Assembly: GCF_004028095.1 (NCBI RefSeq)
Contig: NZ_SBHM01000007.1
Span: 1,054,001 to 1,118,000, forward strand
Source of the DNA: Paenarthrobacter ureafaciens
Lineage (GTDB): Bacteria; Actinomycetota; Actinomycetes; Actinomycetales; Micrococcaceae
Reading direction: 5' to 3'
Length of the DNA: 64,000 nucleotides
Part shown: positions 58,949 through 64,000 of the stretch, piece by piece
Layout of the letters: the number at the start of each line of letters is the position of its first letter
Position numbering within the stretch: position 1 is the stretch's first letter
The notes under the pieces: generated by a model
The model's input: only the letters and a program-made list of their open reading frames with translations
Database searches by the model: none
Told to the model about the DNA's origin: nothing
Position numbers and translations under genes: made by a program

Positions 58949-59992
58949 TTACTGGTCATCCGGGGTGTTGCGGTTTACCGGCCTTTTCGTCAGCCATGCT
59001 GGGCGCTTCATGCGCAGCAGTGGGATGCCGAGAGCGAGGATGATAATTGCGCCTTGAACTGAAGGGCGCCACGTCGATTGGACGCCGGCAAAGTTGAGAA
59101 TGCTGACAAGGGTTTCCAGGACGTAAGCCCCTGCTACCGCGGACAGGACTGCGCCGCGTCCACCTCCCAGGGCGACGCCGCCGAGGACGACGGCCGTGAT
59201 TGCCGTGAACTCATAGCCCTGTCCGACAACCGGACTGACACCGGCGTAGCCGACCATGAGAACTGCTGCCACGGTGGCTGCCGTGGATGAAAGGATGAAG
59301 GCTTTAGTACGGATCCACCAGGGGCTGGCGCCAGCAAGGGCTGTTGTCGCAGGATTGTCACCAACTGCAATCAGCATTCGTCCGAACGGTTTTTTCATGA
59401 GCCAGGCCGCGCCTATAGCTACGAAGAGCAGAACCAGAACGGAGTAGGGCACGAATCCTATAAGGGGGACATTTTGCAGTCCGCCGCGGCCAATGGCGCG
59501 GAATGCATCGGCCGGGTTTCCGCTGGGAGCGCCCCCGGTGAAGTAGAAAGTCAGCCCGGACAGGACCAGCGCCGTTCCGAGCGTTGTGATGAAACTGGGT
59601 ACCTTGAGCAGAGAGGTCAGTACGCCGTTGACGAGGCCTACAACGGTTCCCAGTACCATCATGAGGACCATAACCTGCGGGATGCGGGATGGCTCCTGGC
59701 CAATCAGATTTCCGGCAAGAACGACCTGAGCCGAGATGACGGCGCCCATTGACAGGTCGAATTCCCCTGCGACGATGACGAAGTACTGGCCAATTGCCAC
59801 GACCGCGATTGGTACTGACCTCCCAATGAACCGGGTCATCTGGTCCGGCTCTGCGAGGGATGGATTGTAGAAGGTCAGGATGATAAGGAGGGCGAGGAGG
59901 AGCAAGTAAATCGCTCCACCAGGTGTGGCGAAGGAATGCAGGGTTCGTGAAAACAGGGGCTGCCTTTGGGCGGAATACCTGATTGTGGTCAT
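58949..59992 (-). CDS. Sugar ABC transporter permease, second copy
   Basis: A 347-residue RbsC-type permease with about ten hydrophobic helices; the family motif GEFDLSMGAVISAQVV-like and TAITAVVLGGVALGGGRG are intact. ATG 59992 follows GAAGGAGGG and overlaps the other permease gene by ATGA; the frame runs to 60202 but only as overlap. It and the permease at 59989-61029 are only distantly alike, so the channel is probably a heterodimer. Confidence 0.9.
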   Translation of the reverse strand: MTTIRYSAQRQPLFSRTLHSFATPGGAIYLLLLALLIILTFYNPSLAEPDQMTRFIGRSVPIAVVAIGQYFVIVAGEFDLSMGAVISAQVVLAGNLIGQEPSRIPQVMVLMMVLGTVVGLVNGVLTSLLKVPSFITTLGTALVLSGLTFYFTGGAPSGNPADAFRAIGRGGLQNVPLIGFVPYSVLVLLFVAIGAAWLMKKPFGRMLIAVGDNPATTALAGASPWWIRTKAFILSSTAATVAAVLMVGYAGVSPVVGQGYEFTAITAVVLGGVALGGGRGAVLSAVAGAYVLETLVSILNFAGVQSTWRPSVQGAIIILALGIPLLRMKRPAWLTKRPVNRNTPDDQ

Positions 59993-61029
59993 CGGATGCT
60001 TCCCTCCTTCATTGAACTGGCTGATTTCGTCCGCAGTGAGTCGAAGCGCGCGGATCGTTTGAGCTGGGTTCTTTTCGCATAGACGGCGACAGCGATGATG
60101 ATGAGGCCCCTGACTACTTCCTTCAGGTAGGGGTTGACTTCCATGATTCCCAGCAGGCTGTCGATGGTCGCGAAGATGAGAATGCCGCCGAGCGAGCCCC
60201 AAATGGACCCTTTTCCGCCGGCTAGGACTGCTCCGCCCACCACGACGGCCGCAATTGAGAGCAGGTCATAACCACCCTGGGTGCCGACCTCGGGGCTGCC
60301 GACGCCCAGACGCGCGACGATGACCAGTCCGGCGAGGCCCGCGAAGAGTCCGGAAAGGGAGTGAGCCACGATTGCGGGTAACGATTCCCTGATTCCCGAC
60401 ATCCTTGTGACGGCGGGATCCCCGCCCACGGCGTAAATGTGGAGCCCTGTCCGGGTCCTGTTCAGAAACAGGGCTGTGGCCACCAGGCATAGGACCATGG
60501 CAACTGTCGTCCATGGCACCACTCCCCAGGAGGCTGACCCGATGGCGGCAAGTTCAGGGGATGCTTTGCCAGTGCTTCCGCGGTAGTTAGTGAAGAGGTA
60601 TCCCGAAACCACAAGACCTGTACCGAGCGTGGCGATAAAGCCATTGATCTTGACCAGACCGACGAGCAGGCCGTTGATGAGTCCAATGGCGAGGGATACC
60701 AAAATCGCTGTGACGATACCGGCAGTAAAGTTTTCTGATCGTCCTGCCATGACTCCTGCGGCCAGGACGCTGGAAAGGCTGAGCACGAATGGAACGGACA
60801 GATCAAGGCTTCCAAGGAGAATGACGAGGGTCTGTCCGACGACAACCAGGCCAAGGACGGTGGTGCTGGTCAGAAGGTCGGTAATGTTCCCTTCGGTAAA
60901 AAAGCTGCGGCCGGAGAGCCCAGTGAGAATCGCACCGCAGCAGATGACGAGGATCCAGACCAGATATACCGAACCTGTATTGGACCGGAGGGTGTTGATC
61001 AAAGTGGACTTGAATGTGTGAGCGTTCAT
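59989..61029 (-). CDS. Sugar ABC transporter permease, first copy
   Basis: A 346-residue RbsC-type permease with about ten helices: LLGSLDLSVPFVLSLSSVLA near residue 75 and LLSIAAVVVGGAVLAGGKGS near residue 260 are the conserved family segments. It overlaps the ATPase gene and the second permease gene by 4 nt each. Confidence 0.9.
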   Translation of the reverse strand: MNAHTFKSTLINTLRSNTGSVYLVWILVICCGAILTGLSGRSFFTEGNITDLLTSTTVLGLVVVGQTLVILLGSLDLSVPFVLSLSSVLAAGVMAGRSENFTAGIVTAILVSLAIGLINGLLVGLVKINGFIATLGTGLVVSGYLFTNYRGSTGKASPELAAIGSASWGVVPWTTVAMVLCLVATALFLNRTRTGLHIYAVGGDPAVTRMSGIRESLPAIVAHSLSGLFAGLAGLVIVARLGVGSPEVGTQGGYDLLSIAAVVVGGAVLAGGKGSIWGSLGGILIFATIDSLLGIMEVNPYLKEVVRGLIIIAVAVYAKRTQLKRSARFDSLRTKSASSMKEGSIR

Positions 61030-62516
61030 GCTGCCACCGTCGTGTCAGTTATGCCGGCCGCTGCCTGCAAAATGCTTTCTTCGCTGGCCCCGGCAGGAAG
61101 CTCGGAGACCAGTTCCCCGTCACGCATAACGAGAACTCTGTCGGCCATCCCGATGAGTTCAGGCAATTCGCTGGAAACCATGAGGATGGCGTGTCCGGCG
61201 GCAGCCAAACGTCGCATTAGGACGTACAGGGCAAACTTCGCACCAACATCAATCCCTCTGGTTGGCTCATCGAGAAGGACGATTCGTGGTTCCATAAGCA
61301 GCCACTTGGTGAGAATCACTTTTTGTTGATTGCCGCCGGAAAGGTACCTGATCTCCTGATCCGGTCCCCGTGCTGAGAGTTGCAGCTCCAGAAACAGGTC
61401 GGTTGCAGCCTGACGGGCAGTTGAAGTGCGTTTGGGATAGCAGGCTCGGATTACTGTCAGAGCATTATCAATGACTGATTGATTCAGGAGAAGTCCCGTA
61501 GCTTTCCTGTCCTCCGTGACGTGAGCAATCCCGGCTCGAATTGCTTGGCGGGTTGTTTTGATGGTCGTGGGTGCCCCATTGACGTGTATCTCGCCGCGGG
61601 TGAATGGTGCCGATCCGGAGATAGCATCCAAGACTTCTGTGCGGCCTGACCCTTGCAGTCCGGCTATTCCCAGGATTTCCCCGCGACGGAGTTCCAGCGT
61701 CACGTTGTTTACTACATGGTTCCCGGCGTTTTGAAGGGAGAGCGCTGTGTCTCCAACTACTGTTCCTTCGGTCTTGGGCGGGAAGAACGAGGACAGGGGG
61801 CGCCCGACCATAAGCCGGACCAGTTCCTGCTCGTTGAGTTCTTCTGCCGGCTTCGTGGCTACAAGGGCGCCATCCTTGAGAACCGTGATGCGGTCACAAA
61901 GCTTAAAAATTTCCCGCAATCTGTGGGATACGTAGAGAACGGCAACGCCGCGCTTCTTGAGGTTTTCAATGATGCTGTACAGGAGCTCCACTTCGTGATC
62001 CGCAAGCGCAGCGGTTGGCTCGTCCATGGAGATGACCCGGGCGTCAAAGCTTAGGGCCTTGGCGATTTCCACGAGCTGTTGCTGCGCCACAGATAGTGTC
62101 CGCACATGCGCTGCCGGGTTAATGGAGTCAACTCCAAGGGATGAAAAAAGCTCTACAGTCGCTGCGTTCATCTTTCGTTGCGAGATGAAACCTCGCACAC
62201 GCGGTTCGCGGCCGAGATAGATATTTTCGGCTACGGACCGGTCCGGCAACAGGTTGAATTCCTGGAATACCGTGGAAATGCCTGCCAGCTGAGCCTGCAC
62301 AGGATGGCTGAACATAACATCCTTGCCACCGAGAACAACCTTGCCCTCGTCCCTTGTGTAGACTCCCGCAAGAATCTTCATCAATGTAGATTTCCCGGCG
62401 CCGTTCTCTCCTACGAGCCCGTGCACCTCTCCCGGCCTTATCTCAAGGTCTACGCCGGTCAGTACCGGGAATCCGAAGAATGATTTGCTCACTCCCCGTA
62501 CTTCAAGTGCTAACAC
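61026..62516 (-). CDS. Sugar ABC transporter ATPase, RbsA/MglA type
   Basis: A 496-residue double ATPase. The first domain has GENGAGKST, LSVAQQQLVEIAKAL and ISMDEPTAAL. The second has a degenerate P-loop (GLQGSGRTE), as usual in the RbsA family, with LSGGNQQKVILTKWL and LLDEPTRGID. GTG 62516 has GAGG upstream and is the first gene of the 12-kb minus-strand block, diverging from the GntR-type regulator. Confidence 0.93.
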   Translation of the reverse strand: MLALEVRGVSKSFFGFPVLTGVDLEIRPGEVHGLVGENGAGKSTLMKILAGVYTRDEGKVVLGGKDVMFSHPVQAQLAGISTVFQEFNLLPDRSVAENIYLGREPRVRGFISQRKMNAATVELFSSLGVDSINPAAHVRTLSVAQQQLVEIAKALSFDARVISMDEPTAALADHEVELLYSIIENLKKRGVAVLYVSHRLREIFKLCDRITVLKDGALVATKPAEELNEQELVRLMVGRPLSSFFPPKTEGTVVGDTALSLQNAGNHVVNNVTLELRRGEILGIAGLQGSGRTEVLDAISGSAPFTRGEIHVNGAPTTIKTTRQAIRAGIAHVTEDRKATGLLLNQSVIDNALTVIRACYPKRTSTARQAATDLFLELQLSARGPDQEIRYLSGGNQQKVILTKWLLMEPRIVLLDEPTRGIDVGAKFALYVLMRRLAAAGHAILMVSSELPELIGMADRVLVMRDGELVSELPAGASEESILQAAAGITDTTVAA

Positions 62517-62623
62517 GAAAGCCTCATCTCACTTCGTTGTGACGCCCGCCGAAGCGGAAAGCCGCATCGTCTCGGCGGCCTGTTCGAGCAGCAACTGTAT
62601 GACCGCGATCACCCTCAAGTCAA

Positions 62624-62639
62624 GCATTATCGATAATGC
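62624..62639. promoter_or_regulatory. Perfect 16-bp palindrome, candidate GntR operator
   Basis: GCATTATCGATAATGC is a perfect palindrome in the divergent region, about 110 bases before each start codon. The core ATTATCGATAAT resembles sites bound by FadR-subfamily GntR regulators. The FadR-type gene next to it is the obvious binding protein, predicted to control itself and the ABC/catabolic block. Confidence 0.65.
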
Positions 62640-62746
62640 CTAAAACTTTCTTTTTCTCCTTGCCCCGCGTAGGGTGAGTGCAAAGCCCGGCGAGACCAGA
62701 AAGCTCGTGCTTGCCTTCCGGGCGCTCCAAGAAAGGCCGAGGAACC

Positions 62747-63427
62747 ATGGACGCCACCTCTAAGCGGCTGACGAGAACGACCGTTACCAGCCAAGTGCGA
62801 GACTTCATCGTCATGGAAATTGCGCAGGGAAGGCTACCTTTGGGCGCCCCCGTTCGTGAGATGGAAATAGCGGCACAGCTCGGAACAAGTCAGACGCCGG
62901 TGCGTGAGGCGTTTCGTGAACTCGCAGCCCTTGGCCTGCTCGAATCCCGTATCCACGTCGGCACCCGTGTACGACAACTAGCCGAAAAGGACTTGGTTGA
63001 GGCGGTGCCCATCCGTTCTGCCCTTGAAGGCATAGCTGGCCGCTTAGCCGCCAATAACTACCACAATCACGCTGATGAGATCCGTGGAGGCTTTGAGGCT
63101 ATGAAGGAAGCAGCGGAAGGGGGTGACCGCAGGGTTTTCGCTGCGGCCAGTACCACGTTCCACCGATCCGTCGTACGGGCGGCCGAAAACGCCTCTCTGC
63201 TGCGCGCCTGGAACGCCCTGGGAATCGAGGTCATGACGATCTTGGCAATGGCCTCCAGTGACATCCCATTAGATGACGCAGCCGAATCACATCGACCAAT
63301 TGTTGACGCCCTCGAGGCTGGCGATCCTGAGCTGGCCGAGCATGCCCTGACCCATCATGTCGCTGCCTATCTCCCCGCCACTGCACACTCCAATGGGGGA
63401 GTAGACGCCGCCGTCCAGGCGAGCTAA
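62747..63427 (+). CDS. GntR/FadR-family transcriptional regulator
   Basis: A 226-residue regulator with a GntR winged helix at residues ~10-75 (REMEIAAQLGTSQTPVREAFREL) and an FCD effector domain after it: VPIRSALEGIAGRLAANNY, then FHRSVVRAAENASLLRAW and HRPIVDALEAGDPELAEHALTHHV, with the metal-binding Asp/His positions apparent. ATG 62747 follows GAGGAACC. It is divergent from the ABC/catabolic block and probably senses the imported sugar acid or an intermediate. Confidence 0.9.
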   Translation: MDATSKRLTRTTVTSQVRDFIVMEIAQGRLPLGAPVREMEIAAQLGTSQTPVREAFRELAALGLLESRIHVGTRVRQLAEKDLVEAVPIRSALEGIAGRLAANNYHNHADEIRGGFEAMKEAAEGGDRRVFAAASTTFHRSVVRAAENASLLRAWNALGIEVMTILAMASSDIPLDDAAESHRPIVDALEAGDPELAEHALTHHVAAYLPATAHSNGGVDAAVQAS

Positions 63428-63503
63428 CGGCTAGCTGTCTGGTCAGCCTGGTGCGGTCGCTCCGTCACAGAAAGAAAAGGCTAGGCTGGGGCCCGCACTG
63501 GCT

Positions 63504-64000
63504 ATGCCCACTTCCAAGATGCTCCGAAAATTAGGGATAAAACTGGCGGCTGCAAGTGCCTCTGACAGCTCTTTCATGCGTGACCTCGCCCGCAGGGCGT
63601 ACGCAATCTACGTTGAGCGGATCGGGAAGGAACCCGCTCCGATGACATTCGATTATGCTGCGATTGCTGCCTCCGGGGACGCCCTCCTTGCCTGGAGCGA
63701 TGACCAGTTGGTCGGCATGCTTATCACCCGTTTGGAGGACCCTGCACTCCATATTCATAACCTCGCCGTATCCCCTGATGTTCAGGGCCTGGGTTTGGGA
63801 TCAGCTTTGCTCATCGAAGCCGAGCAGCTCGCCCGTCGCGCAGGGCGTGATGAACTCCGCCTCTACACGAACGAGGCGATGCTCGAAAACCTGACCTTTT
63901 ACCGGCGCCGTGGCTATCAAGAGACACACCGAGACATCGAAGATGGATTTCGCCGGGTCTACTTCATAAAGCGGCTGGAGCCTGCCCACGTGAGCTTCCA
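63504..64000 (+). CDS. GNAT-family acetyltransferase (3' end outside the window)
   Basis: The frame is open from ATG 63504 to the window end, at least 165 residues. The acetyl-CoA motif is IHNLAVSPDVQGLGLGSALL, with FYRRRGYQETHRD near the C-terminus, both typical of GNAT. An ATG at 63519 is also possible; no good ribosome site is visible for either. The stop codon is not included. The substrate is unknown. Confidence 0.85.
   Translation, partial: MPTSKMLRKLGIKLAAASASDSSFMRDLARRAYAIYVERIGKEPAPMTFDYAAIAASGDALLAWSDDQLVGMLITRLEDPALHIHNLAVSPDVQGLGLGSALLIEAEQLARRAGRDELRLYTNEAMLENLTFYRRRGYQETHRDIEDGFRRVYFIKRLEPAHVSF

Overview
The window is high-GC, densely packed DNA. Actinobacterial Shine-Dalgarno sites, many 4-nt ATGA overlaps, a split pntAA-pntAB-pntB operon, an IclR-controlled pca cluster with a QsuB-type 3-dehydroshikimate dehydratase, and B12-dependent MetH all suggest a soil Micrococcaceae chromosome (Arthrobacter, Paenarthrobacter or Pseudarthrobacter type). 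The genus is an inference from gene content and style; no rRNA or tRNA is present to confirm it.

Region 1 (1-7.1 kb) is accessory. Three unrelated insertion sequences lie in 5.5 kb: IS3, IS256 and IS481 families. Each has recognisable terminal inverted repeats and a perfect target duplication of 4, 8 and 6 bp respectively. Between them sit small hypothetical and membrane-protein genes. Region 2 (6.7-15.2 kb) holds a conserved small protein with a duplicated 3' end, the proton-translocating transhydrogenase operon, an FMN reductase, a secreted Pro/Ser/Thr-rich membrane protein, a HAD phosphatase, a DUF1508 protein, a two-domain VOC protein, a degenerate EAL protein and a DUF1801 protein.

Region 3 (15.2-28.3 kb) is a nearly complete shikimate/protocatechuate pathway on the minus strand. 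The order of transcription is shikimate dehydrogenase, dehydroshikimate dehydratase, pcaHGBDCFIJ, pcaR, with an IclR regulator and a divergent MHS-type importer at its head. Together these would import shikimate or quinate, convert it to protocatechuate, and break that down to succinyl-CoA and acetyl-CoA. Two copies of a 68-bp palindromic repeat lie in this region, and one supplies the stop codon of pcaC.

Region 4 (28.3-50.4 kb) is mixed. It has a secreted metzincin with ten FG-GAP-like repeats, a MoaD-like/BNR-repeat pair, a set of small exported proteins, an ArsR-like regulator, metH, a gluconokinase relic, a PotABCD-like ABC transporter, a whole ECF importer fused into one polypeptide with a DUF4430-like lipoprotein (candidate B12 uptake), a flavin reductase, a DoxX/NADP-binding pair, and a scar of gene relics at 49.8-50.2 kb.

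Region 5 (50.5-63.4 kb) is the best candidate for an undescribed system. It is a 12-kb co-directional block encoding an RbsABC-like importer with two different permeases, a binding lipoprotein, a GMC oxidoreductase with a small partner lacking an export signal, an aldehyde dehydrogenase, a Gfo/Idh/MocA dehydrogenase, a DUF993 aldolase-like protein and a glycerate kinase. A divergent GntR/FadR regulator sits beside a perfect 16-bp palindrome. No sugar kinase or isomerase is present, which suggests a non-phosphorylative oxidative sugar or polyol route ending in phosphoglycerate. The window ends inside a GNAT acetyltransferase gene.
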